64,000 nucleotides of DNA from JACKHO01 sp041398745 (GTDB lineage: Bacteria; Planctomycetota; Planctomycetia; Planctomycetales; Planctomycetaceae): the NCBI GenBank assembly GCA_041398745.1, contig JAWKUB010000002.1, positions 1,123,671 to 1,187,670 on the forward strand, given 5' to 3'. Positions 36,705 through 47,500 of the stretch are shown here, piece after piece. The translations under genes were made by a program, and so were the position numbers. Position 1 is the stretch's first letter. The number at the start of each line of letters is the position of its first letter. The notes beneath the pieces are model-generated. The model was not told the origin of the DNA. It saw nothing but the letters and a program-made list of their open reading frames with translations, and ran no database searches.

Positions 36705-38075
36705 ATGAGAAAGAGATATTGGGATCGACTCCTTAAAGAGATTCGGCAGCACCGAGTCGTTCCAATAATTGGCTCCGAGTTGTTGCGACTGACTGAAGAC
36801 AACGAAACATTTCTCCTCTACGAACGTGTCGCAATTGAATTGGCGCGCGAGCTTGAAATTGAATTCGACGTCGACGATGCCCCTACGATTAATCAAGTTG
36901 CAATCGAATTTCGAGACCAGGGTGGTGATACGCTGGACGTCTACTATCAGGTCAGCGAGATCCTCCAATCTCACCTTCATCAGATTCCAGAGCCGCTTCA
37001 AAAGTTGGCGGAAATTCGGGACTTTGATCTATTTTTGTCCACCACGCCCGACGACTTGATGGCTAGAGCACTCAATGAAACTCGATTCGGTGGAGAACGC
37101 TCTACGACAGAATTGGCGTTTTCGCCAAATTCGAACCTTGAAGATCTCAAAGATGGCTATAGCCCTGAACCGGATTTTTCTCCCGTTGTCTATCGGCTGT
37201 TTGGGAATTCCGGTATGGCACCAGACTTCGTCGTGACAGAAGACGATATTCTAAGGTACGTAAGTACACTCCAAAACCAGGAATACAGACCTGAGAATCT
37301 TTTTGACGTTCTATATCCACGATCATTGGCGTGGATTGGTGCAAGCTTCCCGAATTGGCTGCTTCGATTCATGCTATGTTCGACAAAGGGTGAGTCGCTC
37401 TTTCTCGCCGATGGAGTTCGAGGCTATGTCGCCAATCAATGGGCTCATGGTGACGCAAACCTGAAAGAGTTCTTGAATCGGCAACATGCTGTTCTATTCG
37501 ATTCTGGCGACGCATGTGACTTCGTTGACGAACTACATGGCAGGTGGCTGGATAGATTTGGTTGCCAAACTGTCGGCAGTGGCGAAAAAGATATTGGCGC
37601 GAGCATAGGCATGACGCCGTTTCCGAAAAACGGCGTCTTCATAAGCTATGCAAGTGAGGATCGCTCTGCGGCCGAATCGCTTCGTCGAGCGCTCGGTGAC
37701 TTTGGGATTCAAGCATGGTTAGACACACACGAACTTCGATCGGGTGACATTTGGAGTGAAGTGATCCAACAGAATATTGAAAGTTGTTCGATATTCCTTC
37801 CGCTGATTTCGCAGCACACGCAAACGGAGCATCGCCGTTATTTTCGGGCTGAGTGGAATATGGCAATACGTGAATCGGATTTGCGACCAGATACTCATCC
37901 ATTTATTCAGCCCATTCGGATCGACGACAGCGATCCGAATCTTGACCATGTACCCCAGGAGTTTCGTCGCCGACACATTCAGAAATTCCCTTCAGGCATT
38001 CCGAATGCCGAGTTCCTAGATCGAACCAAACGCCTATTACGTCACATGAGTCGATTAGAAAGAAGAGTCAATTGA
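36705..38075 (+). CDS. SIR2-like / TIR domain fusion, predicted NAD-linked conflict effector
   Basis: 456 residues. The N-terminal ~250 resemble the SIR2-like family of antiphage proteins: VVPIIGSELLRL (18-29) for the GxG loop, FDLFLSTTPDDLM (107-119) where the family has TTNxD, VVYRLFGNSG (161-170) where it has the HG motif, VVTEDDILRYV, and LAWIGASF near 208-215. The key Asn and His of active SIR2 NADases appear to be Pro and Phe here, so this half may be non-catalytic. Residues 309-440 are a TIR domain (GVFISYASEDRSAAESLRRAL, IQAWLDTHELRSGDIW, IFLPLISQHTQ) with an acidic residue, E343, in the catalytic-loop region. The stop overlaps the next ATG by 1 bp (TGATG), so it is coupled to the STAND receptor gene. 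I infer that it is the intracellular output of that receptor, cleaving or sensing NAD. Confidence 0.8.
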   Translation: MRKRYWDRLLKEIRQHRVVPIIGSELLRLTEDNETFLLYERVAIELARELEIEFDVDDAPTINQVAIEFRDQGGDTLDVYYQVSEILQSHLHQIPEPLQKLAEIRDFDLFLSTTPDDLMARALNETRFGGERSTTELAFSPNSNLEDLKDGYSPEPDFSPVVYRLFGNSGMAPDFVVTEDDILRYVSTLQNQEYRPENLFDVLYPRSLAWIGASFPNWLLRFMLCSTKGESLFLADGVRGYVANQWAHGDANLKEFLNRQHAVLFDSGDACDFVDELHGRWLDRFGCQTVGSGEKDIGASIGMTPFPKNGVFISYASEDRSAAESLRRALGDFGIQAWLDTHELRSGDIWSEVIQQNIESCSIFLPLISQHTQTEHRRYFRAEWNMAIRESDLRPDTHPFIQPIRIDDSDPNLDHVPQEFRRRHIQKFPSGIPNAEFLDRTKRLLRHMSRLERRVN

Positions 38076-41000
38076 TGCCAGAATCGGACAACAAGGTTTT
38101 TGATTGGCAACATGTTCGATGGCTTGGCCTACGATCGTACGAAGAAAGCGACTCGGACCTGTTCTTCGGACGCACAGAAGACACCCAGAAGCTGATGAAA
38201 ATGGTTCGGAGGGAACCATTGACGGTTCTGTTTGCTCCTTCTGGGACTGGTAAGACATCGCTAATTCGAGCTGGCCTTTTTCCAGAACTACGGCGTTCGG
38301 GATTCTTGCCAATTCGCATTCGTTTGGACCACACAATTGCCGGAATTGACCACTCGCGATTCATACGAAGTGAGATCGAACGTGTCGCTTTATCGGCCAA
38401 TCTTGAAGTCAACACGATCGTTCCACCACAGTCAGCCCCCGATGAAGAAACGTTGTGGGAGTACATGCACCGTGTCGAGCTGTGGGATGAGAACAACGAG
38501 CTCGTGACGCCCGTCGTCGTTCTTGATCAGTTTGAGGAAGTCTTCACTCTTGGGAAGGACCGTCCCGAAACTGATGCATTCCTCGATTTGTTTGCCGATA
38601 TTGTTGAGAAGCGTGTACCAACGGCACTACGTGCACGCCTACAGAATCGCCAAGAGCGCCTAGCAATTCCAATCGAGACTCAGACTTTTCGATTTGTCAT
38701 TTCTCTTCGCCAGGATTTCGTCGCTCAACTGGATGAATTGAAAAGGCGCATGCCTTCGGTCATGCGAAATCGCTACCCACTACATCAACTCTCGGGTGAG
38801 CAAGCGCTCCAAGTTGTGTTGGGACCCGGCGAAGGAATCATCGACCATGAAGTCGCTAGGAGAATTGTCTGGATTGTTGCGGGGCAGTCAGAGAACAATT
38901 ACTCAGCGGGAGTCGATTTCTCTAAGCTGTCGGTTGAGCCAAATCACCTCTCGCTAGTTTGTCACGAATTGGACGAAGAGCGAATTCGCGAAGGTGAAAG
39001 TCAAATTTCCGCGGCGGACTTAGAGGCACAAAGTCATGACATACTGACACGCTTCTACGCCGAGAGCTTTGACGGGCTCGCTCCTTCGGACCGCGCTTTC
39101 GTTGAGGACAACCTCATAACCGCGACCGGTTACCGCAAGTCACAGCCAATCGATGACGCCATGGCTCGCGGACTCTCGCATTCGGCACTAACACAGTTGG
39201 TGGACCGACATGTCTTACGGTATGTGGATCGGCGCGATATTCAGCACATTGAACTGACACACGATTTATTGACCGGGGTGGTAGTGGAAAGCCGTGACCG
39301 CCGACGTGCCGAGATGGAGAAGAAGGTTCTTTTAGAAGAACGCCGCATCGAACGCAAACGCAGGCAGTTCACCGTCGCGATTAGTCTGATCTTCCTGGCT
39401 GTCATGGGGGTCGCCATCTTCTTCGCAATTCAGGCCCAAAAGGCTGAGCGAGTCGCTCAGGAACGGCAACGTGAGACGGAAGCACTTTTGAGCTACATGA
39501 CAAATGACCTCTACGACGGTCTTGAGCCAATCGGACGGCTTGACCTGCTTCAAGACGTGGTAGAACAGGCCCAGCATCACTTTGAAGATCCAAACGCGAG
39601 GGCCAGCCTCGAAGTGGTTCCACTTGAGCACGGTCGCACTCTCAACCGGATTGCAAATGTACTATTGATGCACGGGGCACTCTCCGAATCCATCGAAGCA
39701 CACCGGAAGGCAATTTCAATTGTTGAGGATGGAATCAATGCCAATCGGTTTCCAGACCTAGGTGCGGCTAGAAATGACCTTGCGCGATTTCGCATGGACT
39801 ATGCAGAGTTGATGAGTGATTGGGCGAATCCAGTGGAGGCATCAGAGTTATTGCGGCAAGTTCGCCAACAGGTCGATGCCACCGATTCACCGATAGTCAG
39901 CAAGACAAAACATAGGTTGAATCTGCTTTCGGGACGCGTTCAGCGATTGCTTGGCCGACTAACAGAGTCCAAGCATCTTCTTGTCAAAGGCAGGCAAGAG
40001 TTGACGGCCTCATTCAATAATCCTGCCGAGGAAGAAGAGCAAACGCTTCTGATTATCGACTATCGAATGGAACTCGCGCAGGTCGCAAAATTGCAGAATG
40101 ACTTTCCAACTGCTTTTGGTGAGTTGCACGCAGCACTGACACAGGTTTCGAAGCTCGTCGATTCATCCCCTGGCAACAATGAGTGGCTCTTAAAGAAAGT
40201 ACGTCTCCTCGCTCTGCTTGGCGACTTGCATTTACAATTGGGCGATACGGCGGGAGCACGTGACAAATTTGAACCCGCTTTGGCGATTGGCCTGCATCAA
40301 AATGCCGAAACGGGGTTGTATGAGAATCGCTCAACACAGCGTGAATTCAAGGGCAACTCTCAGTGGGGGAGAGCTGTGGTCAGAGCATACCTGGATCTCG
40401 GTCGCACTCTACATCTGGAAGCATTGGCAACCAATACGGGGGACGAATCATGGACGTCGGACTTTGAGGCCGCTATCGAGGAATCCCGGAAGCTCCCAGT
40501 CAACTCACTCAATGAGTTGTTACGAGCGGAAGTGCTACGTGAGTATGCGGTGCGGATTGCGTCTCCAAAAGGGGGAGGCAATACTCGCGAGTCGGAAGAT
40601 CTAATCGCAGAAAGTCTTAAACTAACTGGGCATGCACTCGAAGTTGGTGGAACCGGGAATCCAACCATTCAGCTGTCATCCCTACAATCAAAACTAGATC
40701 TGGCACACATGCAGGCCGACGTTGATTCGCGCACGCTGGGCGAACTGATGAAGGAAATTGAGCAGCAACTCTCGAATGTGATTTCTTCTACCTCGGGATG
40801 GTCTCTTCCGCTCGAACGCAAAGCAAGTTTACTCGAATTCTGGGCAGAGCAAGAACGCCTGCGCGGTAATATTGCGACTGCAATCGAACGGCTGCAGACC
40901 GCAATCCTTTATAGAAAAACATCATGCCAAATTGATGATGAAGTATTGTCAAGAAAGCGCGATTTGGCAGATACCCATTGGAAGTTGGCCGAGATTCTCG

Positions 41001-44000
41001 CTTGGTCTGAGCAATCTCCCGAGGGGGCTGAAGAAGCAGCCCGCCACTTTCTGGAGTATGAAGTTCTGATTGACAAAGCTCACTGGACTTTAGCTGATCA
41101 ACTACGGATTGCCGAGGCAAAGTTTCGCGTTGCTGAGCTACTCATGAGGATTGAACGTGGCTCCGAAGCCCGAAGGTCATTGGAGGCAGCTTCCGAACTG
41201 GGCTGGAGCAAAGCATCCGCCGAGTTGGCAAAGAAGCACCCAAGCGGCTCGGCCGAACAACGCATGTATACTCAATTGGCAAAGCGGCAACGGCATTCCC
41301 AAGTACTGGTCCCGTGTCTGCTGCACGACATTCTAGACGATGGTGCAGCCACTACCATAGATCGAATTGTTCGTGCAGAGATTATTCTAATGGGGCCTCT
41401 AGCGTCTGAACGGCATCTGAATGGAAAAACGGGCACACTTGGTAGCCAGACTGACCTCACAGAATTTCAACGGGAGGTGAATCGCCTTGAACGCCAGCTT
41501 CATCTGAAACTGGCGCCCGAAGCACTCCAGCAAATCGAAAGTTGGAGAAGCAATTTGATCAAAGATCCCCAACTAGGATTCAGCTTGGCTGACTTAACAG
41601 ACGTCGAAGCACCATCCTTGAAGGCAGCTACAGCTACGCCAGCCAATTCATCTGGAGACACCATTCAACTTGGTTCACCTCTGATGTACACCTATCCCGA
41701 TCGCGCACCAACGGTGATCGGAACGGAATGCACGTTTCGATGGGCATATCGCGGCTCTGAGCGAGATAGTCGGAGATTTCGACTACAAGTTGCCAGAAAA
41801 TCGGCACTTCCCGGTGGCCGATTCAGTGGCGTTGACGCCGCCCAGCAGCTGCTATTAGACACCATCGTCGACGGCACAAGTTATCGGCATGTCTTTGCAT
41901 CGGATAAATCGGTGTGGAACTGCGAAGTCGTCTGGCGAGTTCGATTAGAAGGGGACAACTCAGCGGGTCAACGAGACAGCAATGGATGGACTGATGACCA
42001 TTACTTGGAAGTTTATGACTCCTTATGGAAACGGGTTGAACTGACTAATGAATTGCGAGTCGGAATCTTCGAGTTCGATGGGGACCTGATGGTTTGGAAG
42101 CCCGGGCAAGAACGGCCAGTGGAGGGATTCAACGGCGAATTGCTTACGTACGTTCAATCAACTCTGTCCGAGGAATTGCGTACTGACCGCTCATTGCTGT
42201 TAGACAACTTGGATTCTGAACTGGAGAATCTGAGAAGAACGGAAGCGGAACTGAGCGGTTTGGGAAATCGTGATCGCCCATTCCCAGAGCTTGACGCTCG
42301 AGCAGCAAAATGTATTGAGCAAATCCAGAGGTTGGAAGAACAAATCCAGAATCTAACGAGATTTCGGGGAAGTGCTCTCGAAATCAAAGCGTACAAGTAT
42401 AGCTGGAGTGGTATGATTGAGGCGGCTGGGCGAGCCGAAGTTGACTTAGCGTTGTCCGTGGTAACACGTACAAAGGAACGCGAGCAGCGATTCAATGTTC
42501 GCTTCTCCGAGCCTTACTACGAAACTCAGTTTGCCATAGTCTCTAGGGCTCAAACACAGATCAGTTCCATCGACGAGCTCGTTAATAGCAATTTGCGAAT
42601 TGTTGCGAACGAAGGCTTTCGTGGAGAGAGACTCGCCCAACTGCTCGCGAGCCTCGACAACTCAACGAATGGGAAGGGCGGTGAGGGGCGTGTCGATAGC
42701 CTCTCCTATCAGAAAGTAGACGTGCTTATCGACCGTGTCATTGGTAAGCACCAGAACAGGGAACAGGACATTCCAATCGAAGAAGTTGTCGCGATTACGG
42801 ACGTTGCGTTCATTGAACAACACCTTCATGAGGATGAAAGCAGCAAGTCCAATGATCAAACTGAGGAGAAAAAGGCCGATCAATTAAAGCAGATGAAAAG
42901 AGATGCCCTGCACATCAAAGTCCTTCGGGAAAGTGATTATCGCGACGCTATGGAAATCGCCCAAAGACGCGATAACGTTGAAGCACATCATCAGTTGGCG
43001 AACATGTTTCGCGATTACGGCGGGGCCGAGCACGAACAGTATGCAATGGTATTCTCGCCAGCCCCGGCAGCAAAATCCCTTCGAGAGAAGGTCAATAGGT
43101 CCATTTTGGCATTTCGACAAGAGGAAAATGGCGACGGCTTAAGCTTTGCGGAGGCAGCCTGCGAGAAAGCTCAAATACCAATTTCGTACCGGCTCTATGG
43201 CGGACAGCAACTGACTGACGAACAGCGAGCCTTGCCAACGGTTGTCGCAAGTTCTCCAATGCGACGTACTGCTTCTGACCATGTGCTCGGTGGTGAAGCC
43301 AAGTTCAGGTGGCATTCACTTGGCACAAACTCAAGTTCCCACCGGCACCGATTGCAGATTTCTAAGCGCGCGGACTTTTCAGATATTGTGTTCGATAGAG
43401 TTTTCATTGACCTTTCGATCGATCCAGAGGGGTTCTCTTCAGTTTCCGTCTCCGGCAGCGACTTGATGGACAACATGGGACGACTCTTCTGGAGAGTGAA
43501 GTCATTTCAGTCGAATACTGCAGAAGATTTGTTTCCGGAAGACGGTTGGTGTAATCCAATTGGGTTCAGTTATTACCCCGACTGTATTACTCGCATCCGC
43601 GATCGGAAGAAACTGTACGTGGCGGTCAACGTCAGCAACGGATACAGCGTGTACCGCACGCCTGAGGGAAAACTGAGCGGATTTGATGTGGATATTGTCA
43701 ATCTGCTCAGGGATTCCATTGAGCAGCAAGACCCAAGTGGCGAGAGAATTGAAGTTGAAACAGTAGAAGTTGACTTATTCTCGATGTTTGACAATGTCAA
43801 AAGTGGGGAAGTCGATTTCGCGATTTCCGGGATTTCCGGGTGGGATAAGAGAGCGACTGAATATGGCATTGTGTTTTCTGAGCCGTATTGCTGGACATGT
43901 CAAGCTGCAGTATGGACAGACCAATCTGGAATCCAAAGTGCACAAGACCTGGCCGGTTGTGATGTCATAGCCTACGCGACAAGAGCATCAGATCTTGCAA

Positions 44001-44407
44001 AAGCACTAGGCAGCAAACTTACGCTAGCACTTCCGAATTTCCGAGCCAGAACTTGGGGAGCCACACCAAAGTCATTTCTGCTTGACCAACTTCTCGCAGG
44101 TAAGGCGCAAGCAACTATCATGGACTATCCGACGGCACTCAAAGCCGTTGCAGAGCACCGGAATTCATCACGTTTTCACGTCGTTCCGCTACGATCAAGC
44201 GTTTTACCGAGGGTAGCCGAAGAAACCATTATAGACCGGTATTGCATTGCCATGCACCCTGAAGAGACCGTGCTCAAGCAGTTTGTTGATGAGGCGATTA
44301 AGAATTGGCAGTCCTCGCCTGACCAGCCGCTCCGAAAGGTTTTTGCTCCGTATAGGGGAAGACTTGCGGACGATGCATTTGACCTGAAGCCCCCCACATC
44401 TCATTGA
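38075..44407 (+). CDS. Membrane STAND NTPase with TPR-like region and two Ig-like/solute-binding modules
   Basis: 2110 residues, starting at the ATG at 38075 that overlaps the upstream stop. Domains in order: novel STAND NTPase (about 25-410; LFFGRTED, Walker A APSGTGKTS at 54-62, Walker B VVVLDQFEEVF near 145-155, VISLRQDFVAQL), winged-helix end (IQHIELTHDLLTGVV), basic linker, one membrane helix (about 432-453), the ELEPIGRLDLLQ-type motif as GLEPIGRLDLLQDVV, then about 600 residues of TPR-like helices. Next comes a duplicated module: Ig-like (about 1190-1310) plus family-3 solute-binding domain (about 1325-1640), and Ig-like (about 1720-1840) plus a better-preserved solute-binding domain (about 1844-2090; KLSGFDVDIVNLL, GEVDFAISGISG, IVFSEPY). 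One helix implies NTPase inside and ligand-binding end outside. I infer a ligand-gated receptor driving the SIR2-TIR partner. Unusually large; not a known family to me. Confidence 0.85.
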   Translation: MPESDNKVFDWQHVRWLGLRSYEESDSDLFFGRTEDTQKLMKMVRREPLTVLFAPSGTGKTSLIRAGLFPELRRSGFLPIRIRLDHTIAGIDHSRFIRSEIERVALSANLEVNTIVPPQSAPDEETLWEYMHRVELWDENNELVTPVVVLDQFEEVFTLGKDRPETDAFLDLFADIVEKRVPTALRARLQNRQERLAIPIETQTFRFVISLRQDFVAQLDELKRRMPSVMRNRYPLHQLSGEQALQVVLGPGEGIIDHEVARRIVWIVAGQSENNYSAGVDFSKLSVEPNHLSLVCHELDEERIREGESQISAADLEAQSHDILTRFYAESFDGLAPSDRAFVEDNLITATGYRKSQPIDDAMARGLSHSALTQLVDRHVLRYVDRRDIQHIELTHDLLTGVVVESRDRRRAEMEKKVLLEERRIERKRRQFTVAISLIFLAVMGVAIFFAIQAQKAERVAQERQRETEALLSYMTNDLYDGLEPIGRLDLLQDVVEQAQHHFEDPNARASLEVVPLEHGRTLNRIANVLLMHGALSESIEAHRKAISIVEDGINANRFPDLGAARNDLARFRMDYAELMSDWANPVEASELLRQVRQQVDATDSPIVSKTKHRLNLLSGRVQRLLGRLTESKHLLVKGRQELTASFNNPAEEEEQTLLIIDYRMELAQVAKLQNDFPTAFGELHAALTQVSKLVDSSPGNNEWLLKKVRLLALLGDLHLQLGDTAGARDKFEPALAIGLHQNAETGLYENRSTQREFKGNSQWGRAVVRAYLDLGRTLHLEALATNTGDESWTSDFEAAIEESRKLPVNSLNELLRAEVLREYAVRIASPKGGGNTRESEDLIAESLKLTGHALEVGGTGNPTIQLSSLQSKLDLAHMQADVDSRTLGELMKEIEQQLSNVISSTSGWSLPLERKASLLEFWAEQERLRGNIATAIERLQTAILYRKTSCQIDDEVLSRKRDLADTHWKLAEILAWSEQSPEGAEEAARHFLEYEVLIDKAHWTLADQLRIAEAKFRVAELLMRIERGSEARRSLEAASELGWSKASAELAKKHPSGSAEQRMYTQLAKRQRHSQVLVPCLLHDILDDGAATTIDRIVRAEIILMGPLASERHLNGKTGTLGSQTDLTEFQREVNRLERQLHLKLAPEALQQIESWRSNLIKDPQLGFSLADLTDVEAPSLKAATATPANSSGDTIQLGSPLMYTYPDRAPTVIGTECTFRWAYRGSERDSRRFRLQVARKSALPGGRFSGVDAAQQLLLDTIVDGTSYRHVFASDKSVWNCEVVWRVRLEGDNSAGQRDSNGWTDDHYLEVYDSLWKRVELTNELRVGIFEFDGDLMVWKPGQERPVEGFNGELLTYVQSTLSEELRTDRSLLLDNLDSELENLRRTEAELSGLGNRDRPFPELDARAAKCIEQIQRLEEQIQNLTRFRGSALEIKAYKYSWSGMIEAAGRAEVDLALSVVTRTKEREQRFNVRFSEPYYETQFAIVSRAQTQISSIDELVNSNLRIVANEGFRGERLAQLLASLDNSTNGKGGEGRVDSLSYQKVDVLIDRVIGKHQNREQDIPIEEVVAITDVAFIEQHLHEDESSKSNDQTEEKKADQLKQMKRDALHIKVLRESDYRDAMEIAQRRDNVEAHHQLANMFRDYGGAEHEQYAMVFSPAPAAKSLREKVNRSILAFRQEENGDGLSFAEAACEKAQIPISYRLYGGQQLTDEQRALPTVVASSPMRRTASDHVLGGEAKFRWHSLGTNSSSHRHRLQISKRADFSDIVFDRVFIDLSIDPEGFSSVSVSGSDLMDNMGRLFWRVKSFQSNTAEDLFPEDGWCNPIGFSYYPDCITRIRDRKKLYVAVNVSNGYSVYRTPEGKLSGFDVDIVNLLRDSIEQQDPSGERIEVETVEVDLFSMFDNVKSGEVDFAISGISGWDKRATEYGIVFSEPYCWTCQAAVWTDQSGIQSAQDLAGCDVIAYATRASDLAKALGSKLTLALPNFRARTWGATPKSFLLDQLLAGKAQATIMDYPTALKAVAEHRNSSRFHVVPLRSSVLPRVAEETIIDRYCIAMHPEETVLKQFVDEAIKNWQSSPDQPLRKVFAPYRGRLADDAFDLKPPTSH

Positions 44408-44468
44408 CTTTCATTCACGCTCGTGCGTTCGAAATCCGCAACATGGAAGCCAGACAGAGAATGCATTG

Positions 44469-44494
44469 GCGCCAAGCCAGCAATGATTTGGCGC
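44469..44494. terminator. Weak bidirectional hairpin between convergent genes
   Basis: GCGCCAA (44469-44475) pairs with TTGGCGC (44488-44494) in the 107-bp gap between two convergent genes. No T-tract follows on either strand, so termination here is only a guess. Confidence 0.3.
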
Positions 44495-44514
44495 AAATTC
44501 CGGTGACACGAAAG

Positions 44515-47500
44515 CTACTCAAGGTGTTTCCGCACGACCAGTGGGAGTATTTGGTCGGGGTCTGCTGGCTGCTCCTCTTCAGGCCGCTCTGCCAGTTCGG
44601 CCAGCCACTTGGTGTGGGCGGCTTGGAGTGACTCCTGTGCCCTGGCAAAGCGTTCGTCATCGGCCTTGCCCAGTTTCTGGCTCCCCTCGATGGCCCAGGC
44701 CCAGTGGAATTGGGCTGTGAACCAGTCGTTGGCCTCCTCTGCCGCACGCGCCTGCTCCACATGCCACCACGGTTTGGGCCGCGCCTTCGACTTCAAATAA
44801 GCCTGCTCGCGAGGATTTTTCTTGTAGTCCAGGTCGACGAGCATGACGTCGTTTCCCTTTGGGACCACCAGCCAACGCCCGTCAGGGGATCTGGCTGCTG
44901 AATGGCGAGCCCAGTCTGGCAATGCGTCTGCCTCTTGCGAGTTGCCCGCTTGCCAATCCCAAAGTAGTACCCTTTGACCACTGTCCCGGGTGGCAATTTG
45001 CATACCATCCGGGCTGAACGCAGCGTTGAAGACATGATCTGTGTGTCCAGTGAGTATCCACTGTTCCTCACCGACGGCGGCGTCCCATATCTTGAGCGTA
45101 TCGTCCGAACTTCCTGAGGCAATCTGGTCGCCATTCGGGCTGATAGCCACGCTTTTGACAGAACTTCCGTGTCCGTTCAAAGACCTTAGTTCCTGGCCCG
45201 TGACGGCGTCCCACACCTTGAGCGTGTCGTCACTACTGCCGGAGACGATCCTGGTGCCATCTGGGCTAAACACTAGACTGGTGACTGAACTGGCATGTCC
45301 CGCCAGTGTTCGGATCTTGTGGCCCGTGGTCCTATCCCACAGCTTGAGCGTTTTGTCCCCACTGCCGGAGACGATCCGGGCACCATTCGGACTGAACGCC
45401 ACGCTATCAACATCAGAGCTATGACCTGTCAGCGTTCGAAGTTGCTGGCCAGTGGCCAAGTCCCACAGTTTGAGTGTATTGTCTTCACTGCCGGAGATAA
45501 TCTGCGCTCCATCTGGGCTGAACGCCACACATTTTACGCGATCTCCGTGTCCTTCGAGTACCTTCAATACTCGACCCGAGCTGGCGTCCCACACTCTGAG
45601 CGTCTTGTCTCTACTGCCGGAGACAATGTGAGTGCCATACGGGTTGAAGGCCACACAGGTCACGAAATCAGTGTGCCCGGTCAGAGTGCTGAGTTCTTTG
45701 CCAGTGGCGGCATCCCACACCTTGAGTGTCTTGTCCCAACTGCCCGATACAATCCTGGTGCCATCTGGGCTAAACGCCGCGCTTGTCACAATACTGGAGT
45801 GTCGCGTCAGTATCACGCTTTCCCGTCCCGAAATGGCGTCCCACACCTTAAGTGTTCGGTCCCCACTGCCCGAGACTAAGTGCGTGCCATCTGGGCTGAA
45901 TGCCACGGTGTTGACAGAAATCTTGTGTCCCACCAGTGACCGGAGCGCTTGTCCGATGTAAGCATCCCACAACTTGATCGTCTTGTCATCACTCGCTGAG
46001 ATTACGTACGTGCCATCTGCGCTGAATGTCACGCAGTTGACCTCTTCAGTGTGTCCCGTCAGTGTCAGTAGTTCCTGGCCGGAGGACGCGTTCCACACCC
46101 TGAGAACGTTGTCTCCACTGCCGGAAACAATCCGAGTGCCATCAGGGCTGAACGCCACGCTGTTGACGGGCGATCTATGCCCAGTTAGCGTCCGGAGTTC
46201 CTGACCGGTGACCGCGTCCCACATTTTTAGTGTGTTATCCCAACTGCCGGAAACAATCCGAGTGCCATCAGGGCTGAACGCCACGCTGTTGACGGGCGAT
46301 CTATGCCCAGTTAGCGTCCGGAGTTCCTGACCGGTGACCGCGTCCCACATTTTTAGTGTGTTATCCCAACTGCTGGATGCAACTTGGGTGCCGTCTGGAC
46401 TGAATGCTACGCTACTGACAAAACCTGTGTGCCCTGAAAGTGTCTGGATTTCCTGGCCGGTGGGGGCGTCCCACACCTTCAGTGTCCCGTCAAAGCTGCC
46501 TGAAACCAGACGTGCGCCGTCAGGGCTGAACGTCACGCCGGTGACTCCCAATTGATGTCCATTTATCGTCCTGAGTTCCTGGCCGGTGGCCGTATCCCAC
46601 ACTTTGAGTGTCGTATCTGCACTGCCAGAGACAATCCGAGTGCCATCAGGACTGAACACCACACTGTAGATTTGGTTAGCGTGTCCGGTCAGCGTCCTCA
46701 GTTCTTCGCCTGTGGCCACGTCCCACACTTTTAACGTGTTATCCCAGCTGCCAGAGACAATACGCGTACCGCCGGGGCTTAACGCCGCGCAATTGACGCC
46801 CCTCGAATGTCCATGTAATGTGATGAAACTGCCCTGAAAGAGTCGTTGGTCGAGATACCATTCGATATTTCTGTGCTTCACGGGAATTCGCTGAAGCAGA
46901 GTGCGCGCCTCCGATGCGCGACCTTCGTTCCAGCGTGCGACGGCGAGGAAGTAATTTGACCTGGCTAGAGTAGCTTCCAGCTCTTCTGCTGATTGTTCGG
47001 CCTGTTGCCGTCGCCCTTCTGCCAACTTTTCCGCGGCCCGCGCCTTATTTCGGTCGCGCTCGGCTTCCCCTCGTTTCTCATCGGCTTCCTTACGCGCTGC
47101 TGATTCCGCGAGGGCCGAGTTGTTCGCTTTGGTTTCCGACTTCGTGGCGATGTCTGCTTTGTGCCAGGCGTACAGGCCAAGTGAAACGGAAATAATCGTC
47201 GCGAGGGAGAGGATGCCCATGACCAAGCGCCGGCGCTGAGCGTCACGCTGGCGGGCTTGCTCGTATGCGTCGATGGAATGCTGAATGTAGCTGACAATTT
47301 CCGGCCGCAATGGTTGGGAGGAAAGCGTCAGCAGGCGGCGACCTTCTTCCAGCGAGAGTCCTGCGGAGAGCAGGAGTGAGCGGTCTTCTTCTTGCGACTT
47401 CCAACGAGCTTGAGCGTGTTCTACCGCGGCACGCAGCCGCAGGAATTCCCGGTTCCTTTCAATCCAGGTGGTCACTCGCGGCCAGACTCTGAGCAATGCC

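Noticed and set aside
44469..44494. Firm intrinsic terminator between the two convergent STAND genes
   Set aside because: A 7-bp stem exists but no T-tract follows on either strand, so it is kept only as a low-confidence hairpin.
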